40,771 nucleotides of DNA from CAYLGY01 sp964383325 (GTDB lineage Bacteria > Pseudomonadota > Alphaproteobacteria > Rhizobiales > Rhizobiaceae). The stretch is taken from assembly GCA_964383325.1 (NCBI GenBank), contig CAYLGY010000011.1, positions 1-40,771 on the forward strand, in the 5' to 3' direction. Under the pieces are notes generated by a model that was not told the origin of the DNA, made no database searches, and saw nothing but the letters and a program-made list of their open reading frames with translations. This document shows positions 8,601 to 17,935 of this stretch, piece by piece. The translations under genes and the position numbers were made by a program. Each line of letters starts with the position of its first letter. The first letter of the stretch is position 1.

Positions 8601-9366
8601 CCTGGATATTCCGTATGGCAGTGCGATCCTCGCCCCAGCCGGGCGCCACCGCATCGGCAGGACGGCGATCCGTTTTCGAGCTGCGCGCCAGGGTCAATGG
8701 CGCGGTCTCGTCGAAGCGACCTTTTGCGTCCAGAACGCGCAGGACATAGCTGTACTCGGCAACCCCATCCCCTTCCGGCATCGTCCATTCAGCGGTTCCG
8801 TTGGCGTCGACCGGGAGGGTCGCCACAGGCCGTTCGACCTGCACCCCTTCATGCAGGCGATGGATACGGATTTCCGCCCGCTCGATGAAGCGGGGATAGT
8901 TCGTGGTGGCGAGAAAGACGACAGTCTCTCCAGCGGCATAGGCGCGCCGCACCGGCATGGTCGACACGTTGAGCAACGGCTTTGTCTCCAGACCATCGAA
9001 CTTGATCTGGATATCGACGCTGTTGAGGTCGAGATCCGCCTGGCGCTGACGATCCGCCTGACGTTCCGGAACAGGCGAGCGATCGGATTTTGCAGCTGGC
9101 CTGCCGCTCGCGTCAACGACCTGCCCATCCACCGAGATCATGAAGGGGATCTGGCCGGCATCGGCGACGCTACCCTGTTCGGTATTGGGAGCCACGGCAA
9201 GGTCAACCACCGAGCCGTCATCCACTTGCTTGCCCCGGATTTCTCCTTCGGCAAGTGCCGGACCTCCCAGCAGCACCGCACCGATCAGCGCGGTGCCTGT
9301 CCTCAAGGCCAGGCGCGATGCCGTCCGCAGGCCCCGCCGCGCTGGCCCGTTCACAGCCGCTCTCAT
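5641..9366 (-). CDS. Large outer-membrane beta-barrel protein paired with giant DUF11 protein
   Basis: A 1241-residue exported protein. Residues 1-39 form a signal peptide with twin basic start, a hydrophobic core and cleavage after PALA. Residues about 125-330 look like Ig/beta-sandwich modules (AYAAGETVVFLATTNYPRF; WTMPEGDGVAEYSYVLRVLD). From about 370 to the end the sequence alternates polar and hydrophobic residues as in a large outer-membrane barrel, and the last residues LNLVGKY give a terminal aromatic BAM-type signal. LDPDDYYPVYGDDS near 410 is a conserved-looking motif. No TonB box or plug domain was recognised. Its ATG overlaps the stop of the giant repeat gene (ATGA), so the two are translationally coupled. 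I infer that it anchors, exports or assembles the partner; the function is not established. Confidence 0.8.
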   Translation of the reverse strand: MRAAVNGPARRGLRTASRLALRTGTALIGAVLLGGPALAEGEIRGKQVDDGSVVDLAVAPNTEQGSVADAGQIPFMISVDGQVVDASGRPAAKSDRSPVPERQADRQRQADLDLNSVDIQIKFDGLETKPLLNVSTMPVRRAYAAGETVVFLATTNYPRFIERAEIRIHRLHEGVQVERPVATLPVDANGTAEWTMPEGDGVAEYSYVLRVLDAKGRFDETAPLTLARSSKTDRRPADAVAPGWGEDRTAIRNIQVHGGAVTIYGRSIPPGYSVEAFGERIPVDADRQFVVQRVLPPGEHEVDVAVNGPSKSGGLAFSREISIPENEWFHVALADLTLGKRMGDAGIEAVRPGEYEDIYMKGRLAFYVKGKIKGKYLLTAAADTAEEDLDQIFRNLGHQNPRHLLRKLDPDDYYPVYGDDSTMVEDAPTNGKFFVRLERDDSHVLWGNFKTRITGSEFMRAERALYGANATYMSPESTQFGERRTEATVYAAQPDTLPQREEFLGTGGSAYFLRRQNIVSGSESLSIEIRDRITGRVLERRSLRAGEDYRFDYLQGVVILTRPLSSATGTAGPVREGALGGAEAWLVAQYEFEPVATDLDGYSIGGRAQHWLNDRLRIGVSGVSETTGNSDQRAGGVDIRLRHSETTFLDAELAASRGEGFGLWRSTDGGLTLSGGSSTGRRDRTALAWRMQGQVDLADIPGSEMDGTVGGYFEERQAGFSTLHDHTDVARRIWGAHADVGLSEDWRLRLAYDDFQDADDQVKREGRASISHDIDETWKVSVGASYTDIHSPDAIRSGKTGRDGARLDAGVRIDYRLDEDHLYYAFGQGTVKRTGDIRRNDRAGVGAQIRLTEKLGAEGEVSYGTSGIGALAGLTYDPTADDHYYFGYRLDPDRAFDLERHRDLTGADRGVLVSGLKRRLDDSFSAYAESSYDLFGKRRDLTQTYGIIYTPAPRWSINAGLEVGQIRDETIDPATDRQRSDFERYAPSLAVAFKDEEQGITGSARGEVRIEDSEDGSRDQNTYLMALALAWQTSDDWRAIAHLDAVLSDTKSPVTSFQDTDYVEASLGFAYRPTGNDRLNALFKYSWLYDLPGNGQRVSGATQDLYAPAQRSHILSADFTYDLVPWLSVGGKYGFRTGDVKYRTDPDSAEYDSGWQHSSAHLGIARLDLHLIRKWDALLEARIMHMPEAGTTDLGALAALYRHVGNNFKLGVGYNFGRFSDDLRDLTLDDRGMFLNLVGKY

Positions 9367-12300
9367 TGCCCCACCTCAACTCGTGTCTCGATTTCAAGTG
9401 AATAGGCGGCGCCATTCTTCTTCCAGAGCCGGTTGATCTCTTCCCGGACTCTGCTCAATCGGCGTCCTGCAAGGTCCCGTTCATTCGCGCCGCCCGTGTA
9501 GTTCAGACGCAGGACCGAAGGCTCCTGCTTCAGGATGCCGATCAATTGATCGAGGCCGGCAGCCCATTGCGGTTGCAATTCGACGCCATTGCCGACAAAG
9601 GCGCCAGCCTGCAGGTCGAGGCGAACCACGCGGCCGATCGAAGCGCCGAAATTTAGCCGTGTCATCTTGCCGGCAGTCAGGCGGACCACGCGCGGATTCT
9701 CGGTCGTCAGCCGGTAGCCGGTCGGCAATGTGCGCGCATCCAGCTTCATGATGAAATTGGAGCCGATGCGCTGGTCGGGCAATGCGGCGCAGGGCACATG
9801 GAAACGTCCATGGCTGTCGGTCGTGATGAGCCACCCCTTGGCGGTCGCCACGCGCACGCCCGGCAGGCCCGACTCGCCGTCATCCTGGTAACCATTGCGG
9901 TTGTGATCGTCGAAGACCGTGCCGATGATCTCGCCGCAATCGAATACCGGCTCGGCGAGTATCTCGACCACAGCCTGTGCATCCTTCGCAACCGGGTTGC
10001 CGAACTGGTCCGTGACACTGGCCGTATTTTTATGGGTGCCCGGCCCGGCCGTGCTCAGAACCAGTAGATCGAGCCGGATCTCGCGGGTCGCATAGGCGCC
10101 AAGCTGCAGATTCTCGAACCGAACCTGACGGCCGTTGACGATGGGCGTAACCGGCTCGCCATCAAGCGTCGCGCTTTCGTCGACATAGCGAAAGCCGGAT
10201 GGCATGGTGTCGATCACATGAACCGGACCGGCATTGCTCGACGAGCTGTTCTCGACCCTTATGATGTAGGGCACCCGGTCCCCGCGCCGTACCTGGCGCA
10301 GCACCGCCTGCTTGGTCAGCGTGACGTTGCTCGGCTCCACTGCCGGCAGCGAGACGGTCGCTTCAGCGGGCTGGGGCGTCTCGTAGAGAACATCGTTGCG
10401 CAATCTGCCGGATGCAGTGGCAGTATTGGTGATCGTCTCGCCAAGCCCCGCTGCTGCATCGATATCCTCCTGCGTCAGGACATAGGTGGCGGTGTACACC
10501 TGTTCCCCGGCTGGCTCGAGGGTCACGGATCCGGGCGAGAACGCCGAAAGCGTGCCGGTCCCCTTCCTGCCGTTGAATTCGGGGCCGTCATCCGCCGGCA
10601 TTACATTATAGAGGGTGGCATTGCCGGTGTTCTTCACTGTGAACGTATAGGTGAGCGTCTCCCCGGGCTCGGGATAGGTGTTGCCGTTAGCGTCGTTCCA
10701 CGCGCCGGTCTTGACGATGGTCAGGCCTGGTTGCGGCGGCACGATGGGAACGATGGTCGGCTCGTCGCTGAACTCATCCGGACCGGAAAGGTCGTTCGTG
10801 GTCTTTGGGCCGTTGCCGTCCCCATCTTCATAGCTGGCAGTGACGGTCGCCTGGTTCTCCACCCGCTCACTGCCGATGAAGTCTTCATCCATGGGATAGA
10901 TATCGTCTTCAGTGATGCGGTAGGTCGCGACGGAAAAGGTGTGCCTGTCCCCCGGCGCCAGGAAATCGAGCGTGAACTGGCCTGGCGAGATCCCGGGTAA
11001 TGGATCCTCGACCACGATATCGGTCAGTTCGAGATTGCCTGTATTGATGACCGTAAAGGTGTATTCGATCTTCTCGTCGACAAATGCCGGCTCGCTCAGG
11101 TAGGACTTCGCCTCCTTGATCAGCGCGATCTGCGGCAATTGCTCCAGCGGAACGAGGATTTCCTCCGATTCAACCGGGCCGACAGTTTCGGTCTCCTTAG
11201 TGACCGGATCCTCGAATTCGCCCTGGACGGCCGCCTGATTGACGATCCTGCCGGCTTGGATATCGGCTTGCTTGACGACATATGTGGCGGTCAGGATCAC
11301 GCCCTCCGGGCCGGGCGTCAGGGTCTCGATCGTGGTCACAGGCATGTCGAGGCCTTCGAGCGGATCCGTGACAACCACATCCGTCAGCGTGACATTTCCG
11401 GTGTTGGTGACATGGAAATGGTAGGTAATCGTGTCGCCTGGACGGGGCGGATCGGAAAGCTCCGCCTCATGCGTCTTGACGATGCTGAGCCCTTTTATCT
11501 GGTCGATCCGGACAGTCTCGTCATCACTATCGGTGACATCGTCCTTCGTCGTACCTCCGACGCTGCTGCCGATGACAGTCGCGACATTGGTTACGCTGCC
11601 CCGGTCAATGTCCTCCTGGGTCAGGCGGTAGGTTGCGGTGAAGGCATCTTCATTGACCATGCCCGCGCCAAGCGGCCCGGACCAGTTCGCATTGACGACC
11701 TCCACACCGGGAATTTCATCAACGATACGAATGTCGTCGATGCTGACATTGCCCGTATTCCGGATGGTAAACTTGTAGGTGATTGCATCGCCCACCGCCG
11801 GCGGCGTGCTGAAATCGGTACTCTCGACCGACTTTTCCAACTCGATCGCAGGAGCGCGTTCGAAATTCGTCGTGACCGAATCGCTTGCCTCGACCTCGGT
11901 TCCCGGAATCGATGGCGGCTCGGCTTTCACCATGGCCTCGTTTGTCAGCTCGCCCGCATCGATATCTCCGCCTTTCAGCGGGTATGTGCCGCTGACCGTT
12001 ATGGAGACGGGCCGCTCTTCCGTGCCTTCCGGCTCGGGATTGAGCGTCACTGTCGCTAGCCTGGCCGCATCGCCTTCGTTCAGTTCGAAACCGTCGAGAC
12101 CGTCCACAAGCTGGAGGGCGGAGAGCGCCACATTGCCGGTATTGGTAATGGTGAACGTGTAGGTGAGCACTTCATCGGGAAGCGGCTGCGCGGACAGGTC
12201 CTTTACGTCCACCGACTTTTCCAGGGCAATTCCCGGCACACGCTCCAGATCCGCCTCGGTGCCGGGCATTTCCGTCACCGTGCCCCCATTCGGATCCTCG

Positions 12301-15300
12301 GCATCGACCCGCGCCACGTTCACGATCCTGGCCGCCTCGATATCGGATTGGCGGATGGCCGCAATGACCGTGAACACGGCAGTTTCACCTGGCGCCAGGG
12401 TGGTATCATCCTCCGTAAGGATGGTGACAGGCTCGAAATCCGGCTCGCTGACCGTGACGTTCTTCAGCGTCACATTTCCGGTATTCGCGACGGTTACGGT
12501 CCAGCGGATTTCATCGCCGGCGCGCGGCTCCTCCGGAAGGTCGCCCGCCAACACCTTTTCCGCTTCCATCGCAGGGTTCTGGACCAGAGGAACTTCCGCA
12601 TAAGCCTCTTCGGATTCAATGGGCGTGCCCTCATCGGGTCCAAAAACGCCGGTTGCAATCGCAGTGTTCACCGCCTTTCCGGCATCAATATCTGCAAGCT
12701 GAACCTTGTAATTGGCGTAGACGGTCTTGCTGCCGCCCGGCGGTAGTTCTCCAATCAGGAAGGGGGTTGCAGCTTCTGCAATTACCCCGTCCACCGCATC
12801 GACAATCACGACATCGCGCAGGTTCGTATTCCCGGTATTCGTCACCTTCAGGACATAGCGGATATTGTCGCCGATCTCGGTCGGGTCCCCGATTTCCGTG
12901 TGGTCAGGATCAATCGCCTTCTCGAGTTCCAGCCCCGGCCTGGCGAGGGCAACCACAGTGGCCTCTGCACTGGCGGTGACTTCTCGAGGTTCGCCGTTGA
13001 TCCGGGCCCAGATTCCGCTGGTCGTCGCCGTATTCTCGACCTTGCCCCGGTCGAGATCCGCCTGGCTCAGGGAGTAGCCCGCCTCGAAGTCCTCCATTTC
13101 CCCGGGCTCGAGCCTCTCGATCTCGGAGGTCGGAAAGTCTTCCAGCCCTTCAAGCAGATCCGAAACGCTGACATTGAACAGCGGCGTGTCGCCGGTATTG
13201 GTGAGTTTGAAGCGGTAGTTGACCCGATCACCGACACCGGGAACCTTCTGGTCGTCTTCAAGGGTTGCCGTCTTTTCGATGCGGATTGACGGGGACGGCG
13301 CCAGGTTCGACACTGTCGGCGTGTTCAGCGATGGATTGCTCAGGCCGCCAGTGGTGTTGTGCGACAGATCGCTTACAGGCTTTTCGGAATATTCGCCTTC
13401 AGCATCGACTTCAGCCTGATTGGTCAGCACCAGCGGGCTGGCGATCCATGGCTTTGCCGGATTGACACGCAGGTTGAAGGTGATCCTGCCCTCCGCCTCC
13501 TGGACCGATCCGTCGGCCATGTTGGCAGGCAGCGAAGCGCCGCTGACCAGCACTTTGTTGGTGGAGCCGTTATATGCTCCGACCGTGCCACTTGTGAAAC
13601 CTGCCAGTTCAATGGAGGATTCAACCGCATACTCCCCTTCTCCCGGGACCGGACCGCTCGCCAATACGCCGAAATTTCCATTCGGAGCGATGAGATCGTC
13701 GCGGATTTCAATGCTCTGCAGCGGCTCCTCGCTGAGATTCCGGACATGGATCGTATAGGGAACGACGTAATAGCCGTCCGCATGGAGGACCGGCGTTCCT
13801 GCGATCTTGGCAAGACCGATGCCCGGAACCGGGATCAGCGTGAAATCGTGATTCTTCGCTTCGGAATTGCCAAGCGTGACGATTCCGCCGATCCGGTTGA
13901 CGCCTTCAGCGGCTGGATCCGTGTCCGCACCGGTCACCCTCGGACCGGCAAGCGCAGCACCCGGACTGTACCGATCCGCATTTGGCACATTGCCGTAGGA
14001 AACCGAATAGGTACCCGGCGGCAGGTCCCTGAAAATGTAATTCCCGTACTGGTCGGTCCTGACTGTCCGGGAAATGGTTGCACCGTCATGGGTTGCAATT
14101 CCGGTGACCGTGACTTCCACGTTGAAGATGCCGGTATCATGCGCTTCCCGAAGCTCGTTTCCATCGAAGTCGCGCCACACCGTCCCCTCGATACTGCTGC
14201 CCCGGACCGTGGTAACCGTAGCGCTCGCTTCATTATTGGCGGGGTCCTGGTCGAAGGAGAGCGTTTCCACGCTTGCAATATTGGTGGTCGCCTCAAGGTC
14301 GGTAATCTTGACGTGGAGATTGACGATGTATTGAGTCCCGGGCTCCATGTCGCCCAACTCGCAATGAACCTCCCGCATGCCGGGCATGCCGGTACAGGCC
14401 TCGGCGGGACCGGAAACGATCTCCGGCACCTGCGTCAGCTCCATGCCCGCCGGAAGCGTGTCGGAGAGCGTGACACCTTCGGCAACCTCATATCCATCCG
14501 CCTCGTTTGGATGGCTCGTAACCGTGAGCGTCCAGGTGAACTCCTCGTGCAGGTCCACTTCCGGCTTGTTCACGGTCTTGGTGACACCGACATCCGACTT
14601 GACGCGAACCGTGGTCCGCTCCGAATCCGAATTGTTCCCGGTGGGCCCTTCATAATTGCCCCGGGTTTCGTCCGAGGCGAGAGTGACCTTGTTTTCGTAC
14701 TGACCGCGCTCGATCGATGTCAGCGCCAGTTCGAATGTCGCCGACTGGCCGGCTGGCAGCCGTTCCAGCGTGCAGGTCACCGTGCCGCCGGGCGCAGTCG
14801 TGCTCGCCTCCGACGTATCGCAGATCATGTCTGGCGGGAGCGAATGGATTCCTGAAAAGACAAAACCGGCCGCAGGCAACGTGTCCGTGATGACGATATT
14901 GAACGCATCGGAGGGACCGCCATTGGTAGCCGTGATCGTGTAGACCGCGTCCCCGCCCTTCAGCACCGGGTCATACAGATCCGGTTGATTCTGGGGTCCG
15001 GCATCCGTCTTCGAAATGATCAGATCGAGGACGGGCGCCAGGATCACTACGTCCTGTACGGTGTCGTTGTTTTCAAGACTGGTCTCGGCCGTGTCCGTCG
15101 TGACGGAGACCAAGTTGGAGACGGTTTGCCCGACCAGCCCGGTGGTCGGAACGACCGTGATGACGGCAGTACGCTGCGAGCCATTCTCGATCCGGCCGAG
15201 ATCGCAGATGACCGTATTGTTGCCCGGCCCTGTCGGTTCCGTCGGATCGGGTGTCGTGGTACATATCCCGCCCGTGCCGCTGCCAACCGTGGCGCTGACA

Positions 15301-17705
15301 AAATACAGCCCTTCCGGCAGCGTGTCGGTGACCCTGACCCCGTCGGCGCCGCTCAGCCCGTTGCGCGGCACGCTTGCCGCAACCGTATAGACCAGCGGCT
15401 GCCCGGCGCGGATCTCCGAGACGCTGGTCTTGGAGACGGTGACATCCGTCTTCGATGTCACCGTATAGCTCACATCATCGGAATTATTGCCGGGAACGTG
15501 ATCCGGAACATCCAGCGAAAAGACGATTGCCCTGTTTTCCTTGACGCCCTCGCCGCCGGGCCGCACCGGCACAGTGATTACGGGGCAGTCATTGCCAGCC
15601 GTACAGACCGGAAGCTGGTCGACCGTGCATTGCAGATCGAGCGAGTAGCCGCTGCTGGGCGTAACAAGGCAGCTGATGCCATCTGTGCTCTCCTTTCCGG
15701 GCCACGAAATCATTGGCGTGGCGCTGGTTGGCGTTCCCCCGGTTTCCGCAGCGACAATCTCGTTCAATCGGTCGTCCAGGACGACGCGCGTCGCGGTAGC
15801 CGGACCGTGATTGACAATCTCGATTGTGAATTCGAGGGGATCTCCCGCTGCTACTTCCGGCTGGTTGACCGATTTCCGCACAGCGATATCGGCAAGGTTC
15901 TGGCCCGTCGCGGCGCGGACATTCACCGACGTCTCGTTGTTGTCGGGGTTCGCATCAACATCCCTGTAGTTCGGGAAGGAAACGAGCATCCGGTTCGGAA
16001 ACTGGCCTGCCTCGGTTACCTGGACTTCCAGCTCGATCGGGTCGGACCATTGCTGCGGCGCGAGCGGAGCGGCTGCCGTGTACTTGTCCGTTGTGCAGGA
16101 AACCGTGACAGCTTCGCCATCCTCACCGAGGCCACCGGGGATTCCCCCGGCGGGGATCGGATCGCAGATCCAGTCAGCGGGCGCCGAAATCGCAATTGCC
16201 GTCAGCCCGGCCGGAAGATAGTCGGTTATGGTGAGCGGTTCACCGAAAAAGCCAATACTCCCCTCATTGCGGCCGCGCAACGTGTATTTGTAGGTATTTC
16301 CGACTGCGACGAGCCCTTCCCGCGGTCCGCTCTTGTAGGCAACAAGATCGATGATCGGCGGCACGATGTGCGCCACGCCGTCACTGGCAGAATTATTGCC
16401 GGTCATATCGGCGTTTTCATCTTGCGAACTGATGCTTGCGGTATTGGTGACCCCCGCGTCGCCGGTCGCATCGATCGCGGTCGCGGAAATCGTGATCGGT
16501 GCGGCAAAGTTCGTGCCCGTCGCCGCGTCGAAATCGCAAGCAACTACATTTTCAGCGAAATCACAGTTCCAGCCCGAACCCGATCCGACGAGCACGTTCG
16601 TGACCGTGTAGTGATCCGGGACCACGTCCGTGATCCGGGCACTGCCGGGCAGCCAGCCGGCATATTGGGGCGTCAGCGTGAAGGTGACCTCCTCGCCCAC
16701 GAAGAGCATGCCCGACGGCGTGCGGCTTTTCTGCAGGCTTACATCCAGCCCGCGAATGACCTCCTGATCGATCTCGGCGTGATTATTGGCGGCAACGCCG
16801 TCAAGCGGCCGGGATTCCCCGATGTTTGCGGTAATCGTGATGGTCGATTCATTGCCGACGGTGACTTGCGTTTCGAAGCGCAGGGTGCGGGCCGTCCCCT
16901 CGGGAATGGGACCGGCAATCTCGCAGATCACCTCTGCCCCATATACTTCGCAATCCGCCGGCATGGTTGCGAAATCTGCCGACAATCCGGCGGGCACCGG
17001 AATCCGCAAGGTTGCCGTATCGACCTTGTAGGGGCCATGATTGGTAAGGGTGGCGGTAAAGCCCGCAATTGACCCGGCCTGAACCGTAGGGCGATCAAGT
17101 GCCAGTTCGAGCCCCAGATCGGCACCCTCTACAATGGTGACCTGGGCAAACTCTTCCGGGCCGGGATCGTCGATCTTGCCCTCGATCCGGCTGTTGAGCA
17201 CGAAGAAGCCTGCCTCCATGGGAACAAGCCGGATGGTGCCCCGAACAGACGCCTCGACGGCAAGCTCCGGAACATCGCAGGTGACGACAAGAGGTTCGGA
17301 CTGGACCGCGCCATCAGGTTCCGGCAAGCAATTCTCAAGACCCTCCGTTCCCAGGTAGACCATGGTCTGCGGGACGGTGAATTCGATCGTCGTCGGATCC
17401 TTCGCGACGTGGTCATTATTGTCGATGCGGAAATCGAAAGGCAGTTCCCGGCCGGCCGGCAGCGGCCACGGGAGGTCGGGATTGACAACGATGTTCAGCG
17501 TCCAGCCACCCGTCGCCTGCGTCCATGCCGGCAGGCTCCCGGCCCCGAGGATCAGCGTCGCCAGCACGGCTGCGCGCACGCCGCGGATTGCTCCCGGCAA
17601 CAGGCGTCTAGCGTGGTTGATCTTCGAGCGAAACTGTTCAGCCGCACACCGCGCGCGCGCCTTCAGGCCAGGCCAGTACCCCATCATGCCCCTCACAAAA
17701 GCCAT
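9363..17705 (-). CDS. Giant DUF11/DUF7507 repeat surface protein with SdrD-like and OmpA-like domains
   Basis: A 2780-residue secreted protein. A hydrophobic segment at about 45-62, ending in SLPAWTQA, is the likely signal peptide after a long basic lead; starts at 17687 or 17684 with GAGGGG just upstream would shorten that lead. Residues about 90-1160 hold seven or so DUF11-type repeats, each opening with patterns such as DVTVSKT or DIAVRKS. An SdrD-type B domain (GTVWRDFDGNELRE) lies near 1175. About 1470-2400 holds eight DUF7507-type repeats (IELEKS plus TNTGNV patterns), then one more DUF11 unit. A second SdrD-like domain (GTVFDDHNRNGYQDD) lies near 2595, and an OmpA-like tail (LRLNYTGGANERDL) near 2720. 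It probably forms an extended surface fibre or matrix component. It is coupled to the barrel gene and sits downstream of a LuxR gene. Confidence 0.88.
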   Translation of the reverse strand: MAFVRGMMGYWPGLKARARCAAEQFRSKINHARRLLPGAIRGVRAAVLATLILGAGSLPAWTQATGGWTLNIVVNPDLPWPLPAGRELPFDFRIDNNDHVAKDPTTIEFTVPQTMVYLGTEGLENCLPEPDGAVQSEPLVVTCDVPELAVEASVRGTIRLVPMEAGFFVLNSRIEGKIDDPGPEEFAQVTIVEGADLGLELALDRPTVQAGSIAGFTATLTNHGPYKVDTATLRIPVPAGLSADFATMPADCEVYGAEVICEIAGPIPEGTARTLRFETQVTVGNESTITITANIGESRPLDGVAANNHAEIDQEVIRGLDVSLQKSRTPSGMLFVGEEVTFTLTPQYAGWLPGSARITDVVPDHYTVTNVLVGSGSGWNCDFAENVVACDFDAATGTNFAAPITISATAIDATGDAGVTNTASISSQDENADMTGNNSASDGVAHIVPPIIDLVAYKSGPREGLVAVGNTYKYTLRGRNEGSIGFFGEPLTITDYLPAGLTAIAISAPADWICDPIPAGGIPGGLGEDGEAVTVSCTTDKYTAAAPLAPQQWSDPIELEVQVTEAGQFPNRMLVSFPNYRDVDANPDNNETSVNVRAATGQNLADIAVRKSVNQPEVAAGDPLEFTIEIVNHGPATATRVVLDDRLNEIVAAETGGTPTSATPMISWPGKESTDGISCLVTPSSGYSLDLQCTVDQLPVCTAGNDCPVITVPVRPGGEGVKENRAIVFSLDVPDHVPGNNSDDVSYTVTSKTDVTVSKTSVSEIRAGQPLVYTVAASVPRNGLSGADGVRVTDTLPEGLYFVSATVGSGTGGICTTTPDPTEPTGPGNNTVICDLGRIENGSQRTAVITVVPTTGLVGQTVSNLVSVTTDTAETSLENNDTVQDVVILAPVLDLIISKTDAGPQNQPDLYDPVLKGGDAVYTITATNGGPSDAFNIVITDTLPAAGFVFSGIHSLPPDMICDTSEASTTAPGGTVTCTLERLPAGQSATFELALTSIERGQYENKVTLASDETRGNYEGPTGNNSDSERTTVRVKSDVGVTKTVNKPEVDLHEEFTWTLTVTSHPNEADGYEVAEGVTLSDTLPAGMELTQVPEIVSGPAEACTGMPGMREVHCELGDMEPGTQYIVNLHVKITDLEATTNIASVETLSFDQDPANNEASATVTTVRGSSIEGTVWRDFDGNELREAHDTGIFNVEVTVTGIATHDGATISRTVRTDQYGNYIFRDLPPGTYSVSYGNVPNADRYSPGAALAGPRVTGADTDPAAEGVNRIGGIVTLGNSEAKNHDFTLIPVPGIGLAKIAGTPVLHADGYYVVPYTIHVRNLSEEPLQSIEIRDDLIAPNGNFGVLASGPVPGEGEYAVESSIELAGFTSGTVGAYNGSTNKVLVSGASLPANMADGSVQEAEGRITFNLRVNPAKPWIASPLVLTNQAEVDAEGEYSEKPVSDLSHNTTGGLSNPSLNTPTVSNLAPSPSIRIEKTATLEDDQKVPGVGDRVNYRFKLTNTGDTPLFNVSVSDLLEGLEDFPTSEIERLEPGEMEDFEAGYSLSQADLDRGKVENTATTSGIWARINGEPREVTASAEATVVALARPGLELEKAIDPDHTEIGDPTEIGDNIRYVLKVTNTGNTNLRDVVIVDAVDGVIAEAATPFLIGELPPGGSKTVYANYKVQLADIDAGKAVNTAIATGVFGPDEGTPIESEEAYAEVPLVQNPAMEAEKVLAGDLPEEPRAGDEIRWTVTVANTGNVTLKNVTVSEPDFEPVTILTEDDTTLAPGETAVFTVIAAIRQSDIEAARIVNVARVDAEDPNGGTVTEMPGTEADLERVPGIALEKSVDVKDLSAQPLPDEVLTYTFTITNTGNVALSALQLVDGLDGFELNEGDAARLATVTLNPEPEGTEERPVSITVSGTYPLKGGDIDAGELTNEAMVKAEPPSIPGTEVEASDSVTTNFERAPAIELEKSVESTDFSTPPAVGDAITYKFTIRNTGNVSIDDIRIVDEIPGVEVVNANWSGPLGAGMVNEDAFTATYRLTQEDIDRGSVTNVATVIGSSVGGTTKDDVTDSDDETVRIDQIKGLSIVKTHEAELSDPPRPGDTITYHFHVTNTGNVTLTDVVVTDPLEGLDMPVTTIETLTPGPEGVILTATYVVKQADIQAGRIVNQAAVQGEFEDPVTKETETVGPVESEEILVPLEQLPQIALIKEAKSYLSEPAFVDEKIEYTFTVINTGNLELTDIVVEDPLPGISPGQFTLDFLAPGDRHTFSVATYRITEDDIYPMDEDFIGSERVENQATVTASYEDGDGNGPKTTNDLSGPDEFSDEPTIVPIVPPQPGLTIVKTGAWNDANGNTYPEPGETLTYTFTVKNTGNATLYNVMPADDGPEFNGRKGTGTLSAFSPGSVTLEPAGEQVYTATYVLTQEDIDAAAGLGETITNTATASGRLRNDVLYETPQPAEATVSLPAVEPSNVTLTKQAVLRQVRRGDRVPYIIRVENSSSSNAGPVHVIDTMPSGFRYVDESATLDGEPVTPIVNGRQVRFENLQLGAYATREIRLDLLVLSTAGPGTHKNTASVTDQFGNPVAKDAQAVVEILAEPVFDCGEIIGTVFDDHNRNGYQDDGESGLPGVRVATAKGWLITTDSHGRFHVPCAALPDQRIGSNFIMKLDARTLPTGYRLTTENPRVVRLTAGKMTRLNFGASIGRVVRLDLQAGAFVGNGVELQPQWAAGLDQLIGILKQEPSVLRLNYTGGANERDLAGRRLSRVREEINRLWKKNGAAYSLEIETRVEVGQ

Positions 17706-17833
17706 GCGGCATGGGCCGCAATTCGGGAGTCCTTGCAGGGCGGACCAAGAGGCCCATCCTGCCGAACTCCGTCTTTTGGCGGCTTGTGACAGGGAAACTG
17801 GAGAATTCGCCAGAGGGAGGTTGACCCGTTGCA

Positions 17834-17852
17834 GGTTAACCGAATATTAACC
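17834..17852. promoter_or_regulatory. Dyad GGTTAA-N7-TTAACC
   Basis: A perfect 6-bp inverted repeat with a 7-bp AT-rich spacer lies about 130 bp upstream of the giant surface gene in an otherwise GC-rich context. The left arm is also part of the palindrome GGTTAACC. Its position and form fit an operator or promoter element for the surface operon. The binding protein is unknown; the adjacent LuxR regulator is one candidate. Confidence 0.45.
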
Positions 17853-17861
17853 AGATTGCGG

Positions 17862-17875
17862 GTGAGTAACCTCAC
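17862..17875. promoter_or_regulatory. Dyad GTGAG-N4-CTCAC
   Basis: GTGAG (17862-17866) and CTCAC (17871-17875) form a perfect inverted repeat with a four-base spacer, ten bases from the GGTTAA dyad. It lies between the LuxR gene and the giant surface gene. It could be an operator half of a compound control region, or a weak RNA stem after the LuxR message. Seen directly; role inferred. Confidence 0.4.
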
Positions 17876-17935
17876 TGATTCGGCGGGCGGGTGCGGTCTT
17901 TTCCAAGCAATTTCTTGCAGAAAGGTGGTGAGCCT

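Larger units (their letters stand above)
17706..17935. other. Control region between luxR-type gene and surface operon
   Basis: 230 bp without a gene. It contains the two dyads at 17834-17875 and a further GCAA-TTTC-TTGC stem at 17907-17918. The AT-rich core around 17834-17852 is the likely promoter area of the surface operon. The 12-mer AATTTCTTGCAG (17909-17920) also occurs at 35252-35263 in the SorC operator, probably by chance. Confidence 0.4.

Noticed and set aside
5641..9366. TonB-dependent receptor assignment for the barrel protein
   Set aside because: I could not find a TonB box or plug domain; the N-terminal region looks like Ig-type modules.
14985..17072. Long plus-strand open frame of 695 codons opposite the giant surface gene
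   Set aside because: It lies wholly antisense to an obvious repeat protein, has no ribosome binding site or family likeness, and reflects GC-rich codon bias. The same applies to 5758-6996, 8038-9405 and 13359-14855.
9363..17705. Periodic sequence that might suggest a repeat array or CRISPR
   Set aside because: The periodicity is at protein level (DUF11/DUF7507 units of roughly 100 residues) with diverged DNA; there are no short identical repeats with unique spacers and no cas genes.
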